The position numbers and the translations under genes are program-made. The notes under the pieces were generated by a model. The model saw only the letters and a list, made by a program, of their open reading frames with translations, was not told where the DNA came from and did not search any database. This document shows positions 47,325-56,427 of a stretch of DNA of 64,000 bases, one piece after another. Source of the stretch: Pseudomonadota bacterium (GTDB taxonomy: Bacteria > Pseudomonadota > Gammaproteobacteria > Xanthomonadales > Xanthomonadaceae). Location: the NCBI GenBank assembly GCA_021821195.1, contig JAKACT010000003.1, positions 248,001 through 312,000 of the forward strand, read 5' to 3'. Positions within the stretch are counted from its first letter, which is position 1. Each line of letters begins with the position of its first letter.

Positions 47325-48412
47325 GCCGCCACCTCCATGCGTGCCGCTTCCAGCGCGGCGAGCACGCGGCGGCATTCCTCCATGCTGCCGACGGTGATGC
47401 GCAGCGCATCGCCCAGCTGTGCCATCGCACGCATGTCGCGCACCACCACGCCGGCCGACAGCAGCGCGGCGAACGCGGCGTCCACGTCGGCGAACCGCAC
47501 CAGCAGGAAATTGCCGGCCGAAGGATAGACCCGCCGCACCTGCGGCAGCATGCGCAGGCCATCGGCCAGCCGGGCGCGCGCCTCGCGCACCGCCGCCATG
47601 CGGCTGCGGGTCAGCGCCAGTGCCGACGGCGCCAGCGCCGCCAGCGCCGCATCGACGACGGGCTGCGGCAGCGGATACGGCGCCTGCACGCGGCGCAGCG
47701 CCGCGATCAGTTGCGGGTTGCCGAGCACGCAGCCCACCCGCGCGGCGGCCAGTGCATGCGCCTTCGACAGCGTGCGCAGCACGGCGATGTTGTCGTGCTG
47801 CTCCAGCAGGCGGGTCGCAGAGGGTGCATCGGCATACTCGATGTAGGCCTCGTCCACAATCACCAGGCAGCGTCCGCGCAAGCGCCGCGCAAGCGCCGCG
47901 ATGGCGTCCAATTCCAGCAGCTCACCGGACGGGTTGCCCGGCGAGCACAGGAACAACAGCGGGGCGGCGCTGGCCAGCGCGGCATCGCCCATCGCCGGCA
48001 GGTCCGCGCACAGGCCGGCTTCGGCCTCGCGCAGCGGCACCTCGACGATCTTCGCCCCGTGCAGGCGCGCGCACACCGCATACATCCCGAACACCGGCGG
48101 CGCGGTGACGATCGCGCCACGGCCCGGCATGCAGAAGGCGCGTAGCAGCAGGTCGATGCCCTCGTCGCTGCCGCGCCCGACCAGCAGCTGCGCCGGCGCC
48201 ACGTCGTACAACGCCGCCAACCGCGCGCACAGCGCTTCCGGCTGTGGTTGCGGATAACGACGCAGGCGGCCGTCGGCATCGCTGCCGTTGGCCCACGCGG
48301 ACTCGTTGGCGTTCAGCCAGACCGAGCCGGCCAGCGCTTCGCTGCGCGCCGACTTGTAGCCGGCGAAATCCCGCAGGTCCTCGCGCAGCAGCGCATTCAC
48401 GGTCGCGCTCAT
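47321..48412 (-). CDS. hisC: Histidinol-phosphate aminotransferase
   Basis: A 363-residue PLP-dependent aminotransferase (step 7). The PLP Lys lies in [15 protein letters not shown]; the phosphate pocket includes [15 protein letters not shown], and the PGNPSGE and VDEAYIEYA motifs bind the cofactor ring. It overlaps hisD at its start and hisB at its stop (4 bases each). The C-terminal segment [10 protein letters not shown] holds the substrate-carboxylate Arg. HisC and other aspartate aminotransferase-fold enzymes are similar, but operon context makes it secure. Confidence 0.95.
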   Translation of the reverse strand: MSATVNALLREDLRDFAGYKSARSEALAGSVWLNANESAWANGSDADGRLRRYPQPQPEALCARLAALYDVAPAQLLVGRGSDEGIDLLLRAFCMPGRGAIVTAPPVFGMYAVCARLHGAKIVEVPLREAEAGLCADLPAMGDAALASAAPLLFLCSPGNPSGELLELDAIAALARRLRGRCLVIVDEAYIEYADAPSATRLLEQHDNIAVLRTLSKAHALAAARVGCVLGNPQLIAALRRVQAPYPLPQPVVDAALAALAPSALALTRSRMAAVREARARLADGLRMLPQVRRVYPSAGNFLLVRFADVDAAFAALLSAGVVVRDMRAMAQLGDALRITVGSMEECRRVLAALEAARMEVAA

Positions 48413-49707
48413 GCGGCCTGCTCCAGTCGCAGCTCCACCGCCCGCGCGTGCGCCTGCAGGCCTTCCGCATGCGCCAGCGTGGCGGCGCAGGGACCGGCAC
48501 TGGCGATCCCGGCGCGGCTGGCTTCCTGCACGGTGATGGCCTTCTGGAAACTCGCCACGGACAGCCCGCTCCACGCCCGCGCGGCGCCACCAGTGGGCAG
48601 CACGTGGTTGCTGCCGCTGCAATAGTCGCCTAAGGCTTCCGGCGTCCAGTCGCCGAGGAAGATGCTGCCGGCGTCGTGGACGTGCGGCAGCCATTCGCGC
48701 GGCTGGCGCAGCGCAAGGATCAGGTGTTCCGGCGCGTAGGCATCGCTGATGGCGATGGCCTGCCCGATATCGCGCACCAGCACCAGGCGCGAGGCTTCCA
48801 GCGCACGCCGGGCGATGTCGGCGCGTGGCAGCCGCGCCAGCTGTGCATCGACCTCCGCCGCCACCGCGTCCAGCAGCGCCGCACTGTCGGTCAGCAGCAG
48901 CACCTGCGAATCCGGGCCATGCTCGGCCTGCGACAGCAGGTCGGCGGCAACGAACATGGCGTTGGCACCGGCATCGGCGATGACCAGCACCTCGGACGGC
49001 CCGGCCGGCATGTCGATGGCCAGCCCGCCCGACAGCTGCGCGGTCTGCCTCTTGGCCTCGTCCACCCATGCGTTGCCGGGGCCGAACAGCTTGTCGCAGC
49101 GCGGCACGCTGGCCGTGCCCAGGGCCATCGCCGCGATCGCCTGCGCGCCACCGAGCTTGAACACGCGCAGGCCGGGCGCCTGCCGCGCCGCCAGCAGCAC
49201 CGCGGGATCGGCGCTGCCGTCCGCACGCGGCGGCGTGCACAGGATGATCTCGCCGCAGCCCGCCAACCGTGCCGGGATGCACAGCATCAGCGCGGTCGAC
49301 GGCAGCGGCGCACTGCCCGCGGGCACGTACAGGCCGACGCGATGGATCGGGCGCTGCACGCGCTGGCACAACAGGCCGGGCGCGGTTTCCACTTCGTAAG
49401 GCTGCGCGATGCCGGCGCGGTGGAAGGCCTCGATCCGCGCTGCCGCTTCGAGGATCGCGGCCTGCACGCTCGCCGGCACTTGCGCGGCGGCGGCTTCGAA
49501 TTCCTCGGCGCCGACTTCGAAATGCTCCAACGAGACGCCGTCGAACTGCGCGGTGTAATCGCGCAGCGCACCGTCACCGCGCGCGGCCACCGCAGCGAAG
49601 ATCGCCCGCACACCCTCGCGCAGCGTGTCCGACACCGCCTGCACCGGACGCCGCAGCACCGCGGCGCGCTCCTCCGCACCCAGCGTGTTCCAGTCGATGC
49701 GCTTCAT
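48409..49707 (-). CDS. hisD: Histidinol dehydrogenase
   Basis: A 432-residue zinc enzyme that oxidises histidinol to histidine in two NAD+-dependent steps (9 and 10). The signatures [27 protein letters not shown] and [17 protein letters not shown] are intact; the last carries Gln and His that bind Zn and substrate. [26 protein letters not shown] matches the C-terminal signature. ATG 49707 overlaps the hisG stop by 4 bases; the longer frame upstream is the other strand's shadow of hisG. Confidence 0.96.
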   Translation of the reverse strand: MKRIDWNTLGAEERAAVLRRPVQAVSDTLREGVRAIFAAVAARGDGALRDYTAQFDGVSLEHFEVGAEEFEAAAAQVPASVQAAILEAAARIEAFHRAGIAQPYEVETAPGLLCQRVQRPIHRVGLYVPAGSAPLPSTALMLCIPARLAGCGEIILCTPPRADGSADPAVLLAARQAPGLRVFKLGGAQAIAAMALGTASVPRCDKLFGPGNAWVDEAKRQTAQLSGGLAIDMPAGPSEVLVIADAGANAMFVAADLLSQAEHGPDSQVLLLTDSAALLDAVAAEVDAQLARLPRADIARRALEASRLVLVRDIGQAIAISDAYAPEHLILALRQPREWLPHVHDAGSIFLGDWTPEALGDYCSGSNHVLPTGGAARAWSGLSVASFQKAITVQEASRAGIASAGPCAATLAHAEGLQAHARAVELRLEQAA

Positions 49708-50618
49708 GCCAGCATCCGCTCCACCGGCAACACCATTAGTCCGCGCGCACCGGCACGCTTGAGGTCTTCCAGCCGCTGCCAGGTCATCGCGCCGTGGCAG
49801 AGCGCCTGCAGCGCCAGCGTCTCGCTGCCATCCACCGCGCACATGGTCGGCGGTTCGGCATCGGGCAGCAGTTGTAGTACCTGCGGCAGCGCTTCGCGCG
49901 GGGTCTGGAACAACAGCAGCTTGCTGTCGCGGATGCGCAGCACGCCATCCATGCGCCGCAGCAGCAGGTCGGCCAGCTCGGCGCGGACATCGCCAAACGG
50001 CGCCACCGGACCCGCCAGCACCGCCTCGCTGTTCAGGATGTCGAGCACCGGCTTGAGCTGGTTGGCGGCCAGCGTGGCGCCGCTGGAGACCAGATCGCAG
50101 ATCAGGTCGGCCTGGCCCAGGCGCGGCGCGATTTCCACCGAGCCGTTGAGCACCACGGTCTCGGCCTCCACGCCTTGGGCACGCAGCCACGCGCGCAGCT
50201 GGTTGGGATAGGTGGTGGCGATGCGCTTGCCGGCAAGTTGCGCCGGCCCCTGCCAATCCCAGCCTTCCGGCACGGCGATCGACAGGCGGCAGCCGCCGAA
50301 ACCCAGCGCGCGCCATTCGCGGAACACCGCCGGTTTGCCGGCCTCGGCGCGCTCGCCGGCTTGCTCCAGCAGCACATTGCGGCCGACCACGCCCAGGTCG
50401 CAGACGCCATCGGCGATCAGGCCGGGAATGTCATCGTCGCGCACCAGCAGCAGGTCCACCGGCAGCGATTCGCCGTAGCAGAACAGCTTGTCGCGGCTTT
50501 CGCGCCAGCTCAAACCCGCGGACGCGAGCAATGCGCGCGCCGGTTCGCTGAGGCGGCCGTTTTTCTGGATGGCGATGCGCAGGCGGTCACGCCCGGCGGT
50601 TGTCGTTGCGGTGGTCAT
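49704..50618 (-). CDS. hisG: ATP phosphoribosyltransferase, long form
   Basis: A 304-residue long-form HisG catalysing the first, committed step (ATP + PRPP). The catalytic bilobal domain (about 12-225) has [24 protein letters not shown] and the PRPP loop around [21 protein letters not shown]-terminal domain (about 226-304) resembles the ACT-like regulatory part that binds histidine for feedback inhibition. ATG 50618 lies 9 bases after the yerC stop. The long form means no HisZ is needed, and none is visible. Confidence 0.95.
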   Translation of the reverse strand: MTTATTTAGRDRLRIAIQKNGRLSEPARALLASAGLSWRESRDKLFCYGESLPVDLLLVRDDDIPGLIADGVCDLGVVGRNVLLEQAGERAEAGKPAVFREWRALGFGGCRLSIAVPEGWDWQGPAQLAGKRIATTYPNQLRAWLRAQGVEAETVVLNGSVEIAPRLGQADLICDLVSSGATLAANQLKPVLDILNSEAVLAGPVAPFGDVRAELADLLLRRMDGVLRIRDSKLLLFQTPREALPQVLQLLPDAEPPTMCAVDGSETLALQALCHGAMTWQRLEDLKRAGARGLMVLPVERMLA

Positions 50619-50627
50619 CGTGTGGAC

Positions 50628-50951
50628 TCAGGAAGAAGTGTTGGCCAGACCCAGCCGGCTCGCGGCGACCCGGTAGCCGCCGGCACCGCGCTCGAGGCAG
50701 CGCGCCACCCGGCCGATGGTGGTCACGCTGACCTTGGTGCGCTCGTGGATTTCGCGGTAAGGCACGCCCTGCAGCAGCTGCGGTACCACCCGCCAGCGGT
50801 CGCCCATCGCCTCCAGCTCCGCCGGCGTGCACAGGTCATCCAGGAACGCACGGACCTCCTCCGCGCTTTCCAGCTTGGCCAGCACCGCGGCCAGCGCATC
50901 GATGGCGACCGCAGCGTCGTATTTGGGCAGGGGTTCGGGGCGTTGTTTCAT
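50628..50951 (-). CDS. yerC: YerC/YecD-type TrpR-family repressor at the head of the his operon
   Basis: A 107-residue TrpR-superfamily protein. The helix-turn-helix is seen in VPYREIHERTKVSVTTIGRVARCL (about 64-87), following the TrpR-like helices CTPAELEAMGDRWRVVPQLL. It begins the operon 9 bases before hisG, and a perfect palindrome overlaps the -10 of its promoter, so it is probably the operon's own repressor. In place of an attenuator, no leader peptide was seen. Whether it binds histidine or another ligand is unknown; YerC relatives are poorly characterised. Confidence 0.88.
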   Translation of the reverse strand: MKQRPEPLPKYDAAVAIDALAAVLAKLESAEEVRAFLDDLCTPAELEAMGDRWRVVPQLLQGVPYREIHERTKVSVTTIGRVARCLERGAGGYRVAASRLGLANTSS

Positions 50952-51001
50952 CGGGGCCTCGGAGGGGGCGTTCGGGCTGTGTACGCAGCACGCAACGCAT
51001 C

Positions 51002-51025
51002 AATGTATTAGCGCGTTAATACATT
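51002..51025. promoter_or_regulatory. Operator palindrome of the his operon
   Basis: AATGTATTA (51002-51010), a 6-base GCGCGT spacer, and TAATACATT (51017-51025): perfect 9-base arms. It is AT-rich in a GC-rich genome and overlaps the -10 of the his promoter, as expected for a repressor of the TrpR/YerC class encoded just downstream. Confidence 0.8.
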
Positions 51026-51049
51026 AATTTGATTATCTGACGATGTCAA
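51021..51049 (-). promoter_or_regulatory. Sigma-70-type promoter of the yerC-his operon
   Basis: On the minus strand, TTGACA (51049-51044, perfect -35), a 17-base spacer, then TAATGT (51026-51021) as -10 with the key T, A and T kept at the ends. The start site would fall near 51014, inside the palindromic operator, giving a leader of about 63 bases to the yerC ATG. Confidence 0.7.
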
Positions 51050-51088
51050 CGTGCGCACCAGCCCAGGGCAGCAGCCCAGCCGGCACGC

Positions 51089-51120
51089 AAAAAAAAAATG
51101 GGCACCCGAAGGTGCCCATG
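51089..51120 (-). terminator. Rho-independent terminator of the hisS-lyase operon
   Basis: On the minus strand a perfect 9-bp stem (51119-51111 with 51106-51098), tetraloop TTCG, then a run of ten T residues (51098-51089), 24 bases after the lyase stop. It insulates the downstream his promoter. Confidence 0.92.
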
Positions 51121-51144
51121 TCGCGTACATGCAAGCGCGCAACC

Positions 51145-53043
51145 TCAGCCCGCGCGCACCGCCGCGAGGATGCTCCCGTCCGCGACCATCGCCACGGCGG
51201 CGGCCACTTCGCCATCCAGCGCGCGGTCGCGGTCCAGATAGGGAATGCGCGCGCGGATGGCGGCGTGGGCAGTGGCGACCGCCCTGCCCGGCTGGAATTC
51301 GCCGGAACGGGCGAGCTGCTCGCGCAGGGCATCGACTTCATCGAGGAAGCCGGCGCGCTCGGCTGCATCCGGCAGCGGGCCGCCGCCGACCTTGGCGGCG
51401 AAGCCGGCGGCATCACTGCGACGGGCCAGCTCGCGGGCGGCATTGATCATATCGCGGCGCAGATCCAGCGCCTGCGCGGCGGTGAACAGCTCGAGCCCCA
51501 GCACCTTGCCCAGGTCCTGCGCCATCGCCAGCACGTGGCGCGCCTCGTTGGCGCCCATCGAGACATGGTCTTCGGCATTGGCCGAGGTCGGGATGGAGTA
51601 CACCGAGGCCGGCATCGCGCGGCTGGCAAGGTCGTTGACGATGGCCGCGGCGGTGTACTGCACGATCATGTGGCCGGACTCGGTGCCGTCCTCGTTGCCG
51701 ATCAGGAACGGCGGCAAACCGTCATTGGTGGCCGGGTCCACCAGCTTGTTGAGGCGGCGCTCGCTGATCGAGGCCAGCACCGGGATCGCCGCCTTCAGGT
51801 AGCTCATCGCCAGCGCCAGCGGCATACCGTGGAAGTGGCCGGCGGAGATCACCTGCTCTTCCACGAAGGCCGCGCCGGTCTTGTCCGGGAACACCAGCGG
51901 GTTGTCGGTCACCGCATTGAGCTCGATGTCCAGCACCCGCTTGGCCTGCTCCAGCGCATCGCGCACCGCGCCATGCACCTGCGGGATGCAGCGCAGCGAG
52001 TAGCTGTCCTGCGGCTGGTGCTTCTTGCCGCCGCGGAACGGCAGGAAGCGCTGGTAGAACTTCTCGCGGCCATGGCGCTGGGCGAAGCCTACCCAATCCC
52101 AGCCGATGTCGAAGCCCAGCGCCTGCAGCGACGGGCTGTCCCAGCTCCCCGGCAGCCATTGGCGGAACTTCGGCACCAGGTGGTAGGCGATGTCGGACAG
52201 GGTGGAACCGTCCAGCAGGCGCCGCAGGTTGGCGGCGGTCTGCACCTGCCCCGGATGCGGGCGCAGCGCGTGCACCTCCGGCGCGAACGCACCAAGGCGG
52301 CCGGCGAAGGCATCGATGGTCATCGCCGCGGCAAGGTCGGCGGTTTCCAGCAGGTCTTCCAGCAGCTGCACCGCCAGCACGCCGGTGGCCAGCATCTGCG
52401 CGGTGCCGTTGTTCAGCGCCAGGCCTTCCTTGTACGACAGCTCGACCGGCTGCAGGCCCTTGCGCGCCAGCGCGTCGGCGCCCGGCATGCGCTGGCCGTC
52501 GACGAAAGCCTCACCGCCGCCCAGCAGCACGATGGCCAGGTGCGACAACGGGGCCAGGTCACCCGATGCGCCCACCGAACCCAGCTGCGGCACCACCGGC
52601 ACGATACCGGCATTGAGCATGGCCGCCAGCGCCTGCAGCGTCTGCACGCGGATGCCCGAATGGCCGCGCAGCAGGGTATTGATGCGGATGCACAGCATCG
52701 CCCGCACCACTTCCGGCGCAAACGGTTCGCCCACGCACACCGCATGGGTAACGATCAGGTTGCGCTGCAGTTCGATATGCGGCGGCTGCCCGGACCTGGC
52801 CGCACCCGGCAGCTCGTCGCGCAGGCGATGGCTGCCCAGCAGCTTGTCGGCATTGCTGCCGAAACCCGTGGAAATACCGTAGATCGGCTCCTGCTTCGCC
52901 ACCTGCTCCAGCAGGAACTCGGCGGCGTGCGCCACCCGCTCCAGCGCCTGCGCATCCAGCGCCACCTGCGCCCCGCGCGCCACCTGCACCAACTGGGCAC
53001 GGGTCAGCGACACCCCGTCCAGCTTGACGACATCCTTCATCAT
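51145..53043 (-). CDS. Aromatic amino-acid ammonia-lyase, long histidine-lyase-like form
   Basis: A 632-residue MIO-dependent lyase. The MIO-forming Ala-Ser-Gly is at 159-161 in [14 protein letters not shown]. The specificity pair is Thr99-His100 ([12 protein letters not shown]), close to Ser-His of histidine ammonia-lyases and unlike His-Leu of tyrosine lyases. Relative to normal HutH (about 510 residues) it carries a roughly 65-residue insertion (about 281-345, between LLDGS and QDSYSLRC) with WLPGSW and [10 protein letters not shown] segments. The start overlaps the hisS stop by 4 bases (two ATG codons in a row). It has no hut neighbours (no urocanase), so it may have another role or substrate. 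Confidence 0.82.
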   Translation of the reverse strand: MMKDVVKLDGVSLTRAQLVQVARGAQVALDAQALERVAHAAEFLLEQVAKQEPIYGISTGFGSNADKLLGSHRLRDELPGAARSGQPPHIELQRNLIVTHAVCVGEPFAPEVVRAMLCIRINTLLRGHSGIRVQTLQALAAMLNAGIVPVVPQLGSVGASGDLAPLSHLAIVLLGGGEAFVDGQRMPGADALARKGLQPVELSYKEGLALNNGTAQMLATGVLAVQLLEDLLETADLAAAMTIDAFAGRLGAFAPEVHALRPHPGQVQTAANLRRLLDGSTLSDIAYHLVPKFRQWLPGSWDSPSLQALGFDIGWDWVGFAQRHGREKFYQRFLPFRGGKKHQPQDSYSLRCIPQVHGAVRDALEQAKRVLDIELNAVTDNPLVFPDKTGAAFVEEQVISAGHFHGMPLALAMSYLKAAIPVLASISERRLNKLVDPATNDGLPPFLIGNEDGTESGHMIVQYTAAAIVNDLASRAMPASVYSIPTSANAEDHVSMGANEARHVLAMAQDLGKVLGLELFTAAQALDLRRDMINAARELARRSDAAGFAAKVGGGPLPDAAERAGFLDEVDALREQLARSGEFQPGRAVATAHAAIRARIPYLDRDRALDGEVAAAVAMVADGSILAAVRAG

Positions 53044-54419
53044 GCCTTCCCCGCCGCGCTGCGCAGCTGCTCACGTTCCACCAGCAGGGCCGCGGCTAGC
53101 TCGGCCTCGGCCACCTCGAACTGTTCGCCGCGGCGCAGGTCCTTGACCGTGACCACGCCGCGCGCGGCCTCGTCCTCGCCGCGCATCACCACGAAGCGGA
53201 TCCCGGCCTTGTCGGCGTACTGGAACTGCTTCGCCAGCTTGCGCGGCTCCAGCTGGGTCTCCACGTTGAGGCCGGCCGCGCGCAGCCGCTGCGAGAGCGC
53301 CAGCGCGTGCGCGAGCCCGGCATCGTCCAACAGCGCCACCAATACGTCCACCGAGCTGTCGGCGGTACCGACCAGCCCGGCGTCCTGCAGCTGGTAGAAC
53401 AGCCGGGTCAGGCCGATGGAGATGCCGACGCCCGGCAGCTTCGACTTGGTGTAATGGCCGGCGAGGTTTTCGTAGCGGCCGCCGGAGCAGATCGAGCCGA
53501 TCTGCGGATAGGCATCCAAGGTGGTCTCGTAGACGATGCCGGTGTAGTAATCCAGCCCGCGCGCGATCGACAGGTTCAGCGCGTAGCGCGACTCCGCCAC
53601 GCCCAGCGCCTTGAGCTGGTCGAGGATGGTGCGCAGCTCCTCGCGGCCTTCGTCGAACAGCGGCGTGCCCGCGCCGAGCGCGTCGAGCTTGGCCAGCGCA
53701 TCGGCGTGGCCGTGCGAGCGCACCTGCGAGAACGCCATCAACTTGTCGATGACCTCGCCGGCCAGCCCGAAGCCCTCGCCCGCCAGCGTTTCGCGCACGG
53801 CGTCCGCGCCGCGCTTGTCCAGCTTGTCCAGCTCGCGCAGCACCAGCAGCTGCGCCTCGCCTTCGATGCCCAAGCCCTCGAAGTAGCCGCGCAGCAGCTT
53901 GCGGTGGTTGAACTGGATGGTGAACTCGCCGATCGCCAGCCGCTCGAACACCGCCGCGATCACCGCCGGGATCTCGGCGTCGAAGCGCGGCGACAGGCTG
54001 TCCTTGCCGATCACATCGATGTCGCACTGGTAGAACTCGCGGAAGCGCCCGCGCTGGGCGCGCTCGCCGCGGTACACCCGCTGCATCTGGTAGCGCCGGA
54101 ACGGGAATGCGAGGTCATGCTCATGCTCCGCCACATAGCGCGCCAGCGGCACGGTCAGGTCGAAGCGCAGCGCCAGTTCCGGCAGGCCATCGGCCTGCTT
54201 CTCCAGCGCACCGGTGGACTGCACGAAGTACACCTGCCGCTCGGTTTCGCCGCCCGACTTGGTCAGCAGCACCTCGGACAGCTCCATCACCGGCGTTTCT
54301 ACCGGCAGGAAGCCGAAGCGCTCGAAGGTCTGGCGGATGGTGTCGAGCATCCGCTGGAACGCGATCTGGTCGCGCGGCAGCAGTTCCATGACCCCGGCAG
54401 GGGTGCGTGGCTTGATCAC
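53040..54419 (-). CDS. hisS: Histidyl-tRNA synthetase
   Basis: A 459-residue class II aminoacyl-tRNA synthetase. Motif 1 and 2 regions are seen ([40 protein letters not shown]), with the histidine-specific [13 protein letters not shown] and [12 protein letters not shown] and motif 3 in [17 protein letters not shown]-terminal anticodon-binding domain (about 360-459) completes it. The start is GTG 54419, which fits family [15 protein letters not shown]. It is the first gene of a two-gene operon with the lyase, upstream of the his operon on the same strand but with a separate terminator between. Confidence 0.95.
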   Translation of the reverse strand: MIKPRTPAGVMELLPRDQIAFQRMLDTIRQTFERFGFLPVETPVMELSEVLLTKSGGETERQVYFVQSTGALEKQADGLPELALRFDLTVPLARYVAEHEHDLAFPFRRYQMQRVYRGERAQRGRFREFYQCDIDVIGKDSLSPRFDAEIPAVIAAVFERLAIGEFTIQFNHRKLLRGYFEGLGIEGEAQLLVLRELDKLDKRGADAVRETLAGEGFGLAGEVIDKLMAFSQVRSHGHADALAKLDALGAGTPLFDEGREELRTILDQLKALGVAESRYALNLSIARGLDYYTGIVYETTLDAYPQIGSICSGGRYENLAGHYTKSKLPGVGISIGLTRLFYQLQDAGLVGTADSSVDVLVALLDDAGLAHALALSQRLRAAGLNVETQLEPRKLAKQFQYADKAGIRFVVMRGEDEAARGVVTVKDLRRGEQFEVAEAELAAALLVEREQLRSAAGKA

Positions 54420-54520
54420 GGTGGGGCTCCGGTGGCGCGGAAAACCGCTAGTTTAGCGGGCGCGGCCTTTCCCCCGAAGGTCGGAAACGGCATATCGACG
54501 GCGAATGTATCGCGGGGGAC

Positions 54521-54549
54521 TTGCCGAGGCCGGGACATGCCCCTAAAAT
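54521..54549 (+). promoter_or_regulatory. Sigma-70-type promoter of tRNA-Pro
   Basis: TTGCCG (54521-54526), a 17-base spacer and TAAAAT (54544-54549), placing the start site about 8 bases before the tRNA at 54565, a typical spacing for stable RNA genes. Confidence 0.75.
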
Positions 54550-54564
54550 GCGCGGCTCAGCTGT

Positions 54565-54641
<77 letters not shown>

Positions 54642-54662
54642 ATCAAATCAAGCTGTTGCGTG

Positions 54663-54686
54663 AAACCGCCGAAAGGCGGTTTTTTC
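54663..54686 (+). terminator. Rho-independent terminator of tRNA-Pro
   Basis: An 8-bp stem (54663-54670 with 54675-54682), GAAA loop and T-run, 21 bases after the CCA end. Confidence 0.85.
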
Positions 54687-54804
54687 GTTTCCTGGCGCAT
54701 GGAAGGGCCAGCATCACTGCCCGCCGCTTCGCGCACCATGGCCGCAAGCCCTGACGCAATCCGTTTGCCGCGGTATCTCCGGCAATTGCAACCGAGGCAG
54801 GCAC

Positions 54805-56427
54805 GTGCAGGCACCCCCGGTCCCGAGGAGCCAGCGTCCGATCCAAGCGCGCGACTCCATGCTCCGGCAATGGGCTTGGCGGGTGGTGATGCCATTGACG
54901 CTGGCGGTATCCATCGCCTTCTGCCTGCTGGCCTACGGCGCGTGGCAGCTGTCGCACGGCCCGCTCGCCAGCGGCCTGGGGCCGGCGTTGTGGCTCAGCG
55001 GCCTGTTGCTGGTAGGCGCCTTGGCGCTGGTGGTGGCGCTCAGCTGGGACATCGCGATCCAGGTCCTGCGACCGCTGGATGAACTGGGCGTCGCGATGGA
55101 CCGGCTCGGTCGCGGCGAAGCGGTGCACGTGCACCCGGTGAAGCGGGAAGGCGCCATCCGCCGGCTGCAGCTGGGGGTCAACCAAGCATCGAAGCTACTG
55201 GCCAGCGCACGCAACCGCATGCAGAGCGAGCTGGGACGCGCCTCCATCGAACTGGCCGACAAGAACGCCAAGCTGGAGGCGGCCAGCCAGGCCCGCTCGC
55301 GCCTGTTGGCCGCCGCCAGCCACGACCTGCGCCAGCCGCTGTACGCGCTGACGCTGTTCTCTTCCACCCTGCGCGCTGGCGAAACCGACCCGGACAAGCT
55401 GGCGCGGATGATGCACATCGAGGAATGCGTGGCCTCGCTCGACCAGCTGTTCTCGGAGCTGCTGGACCTGTCGCGGCTGGAAGCCGGCAGCATGCGCGCC
55501 GAGCCGGTGGACGTGTACCTGGACGGCGTCTTCGACGAAGTCAGCCGTAATTTCCGCATGCTGGCGGAGTCGCGCGGGCTGCGGCTGGTGGTGCGCAAGA
55601 CCGATGCGTGGGTGCACTGCGACCGCACCATGCTGGCACGCATCCTCAACAACCTGGTCAGCAATGCCTTGCGATACACCGATGCCGGCGGCGTGCTGAT
55701 CGGGGTACGCCACCAGGCGTCCGGCAGGATCCGGGTGGACGTGTGGGATACCGGTTGCGGCATCGCCGCGGAACACCAGCACCGCGTGTTCGAGGAGTTC
55801 TACCAGGTCAAGCAGGCCGACACCCGCACCGGGGAACGCAAGCGCGGCCTAGGCCTGGGGCTGGCCACCGTGCAGCGGCTTGCGAGCCTGGTGGATTGCC
55901 GGATCGACCTCGCATCGCGGCTCGGCCGCGGCACGCGGGTGTCGATCACGCTGGAGCCCGGCACCGCGCGCGCGCCTGGTAGCAGCGACGGCATCGACAT
56001 CCCACTCGACCTCGGCGGCCTGCGCGTGCTTGCGATCGACGACGAGCCCGGCATCCTGGAAGGCCTGCGCGTACTCCTCCAGGAGTGGGGCTGCGATATC
56101 CGCACGGCCTCCGACGAAGCCGGTGCCCTCGCCCGCCTGTCCGGCTGGCCCACCCCGCCCGACCTAGTCCTGAGCGATCTGCACCTGCAGGACGAGCGCA
56201 GCGGTCTGGAAGTATTGGGAGCGATCGCCAGTCACTACGGCGCCGACGCACAGCACCCGCCTTTCGCGCGCCTGCTGGTGACCGGCGAAACCCGGCCCGA
56301 GCGGGTCGACGCGATCATGGCCAGCCATATCCCGGTGCTGTTCAAGCCGGTGGCGCCGCACCGACTGCGCGAAGCCATGCTGGCGGCCGTGCTGGCAGCG
56401 CGCGCACGCCCTGGAGACACCGCATGA
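54805..56427 (+). CDS. Hybrid sensor histidine kinase with C-terminal receiver
   Basis: A 540-residue membrane kinase: two hydrophobic segments (about 26-46 and 60-82), a HAMP-like linker, a coiled coil, the phosphoacceptor H-box AAASHDLRQPLY (His173), N-box LNNLVSNALRY, G-boxes DTGCGI and GLGLGLA, and a receiver domain (about 405-540) with VLAIDDEPG, the phospho-Asp in LVLSDLHL and the Lys in LFKPV. The short periplasmic loop implies membrane or cytosolic sensing. It resembles the SHDLRQPL kinase group often found as orphans. GTG 54805 is taken; ATG 54859 is a strong alternative that keeps the membrane segments. It overlaps the methyltransferase gene by 4 bases. Confidence 0.85.
   Translation: MQAPPVPRSQRPIQARDSMLRQWAWRVVMPLTLAVSIAFCLLAYGAWQLSHGPLASGLGPALWLSGLLLVGALALVVALSWDIAIQVLRPLDELGVAMDRLGRGEAVHVHPVKREGAIRRLQLGVNQASKLLASARNRMQSELGRASIELADKNAKLEAASQARSRLLAAASHDLRQPLYALTLFSSTLRAGETDPDKLARMMHIEECVASLDQLFSELLDLSRLEAGSMRAEPVDVYLDGVFDEVSRNFRMLAESRGLRLVVRKTDAWVHCDRTMLARILNNLVSNALRYTDAGGVLIGVRHQASGRIRVDVWDTGCGIAAEHQHRVFEEFYQVKQADTRTGERKRGLGLGLATVQRLASLVDCRIDLASRLGRGTRVSITLEPGTARAPGSSDGIDIPLDLGGLRVLAIDDEPGILEGLRVLLQEWGCDIRTASDEAGALARLSGWPTPPDLVLSDLHLQDERSGLEVLGAIASHYGADAQHPPFARLLVTGETRPERVDAIMASHIPVLFKPVAPHRLREAMLAAVLAARARPGDTA

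Noticed and set aside
51145-53043. Straightforward histidine degradation gene hutH
   Set aside because: No urocanase, imidazolonepropionase or HutC in the window, an unusual insertion and Thr-His pair; a cautious name is kept.
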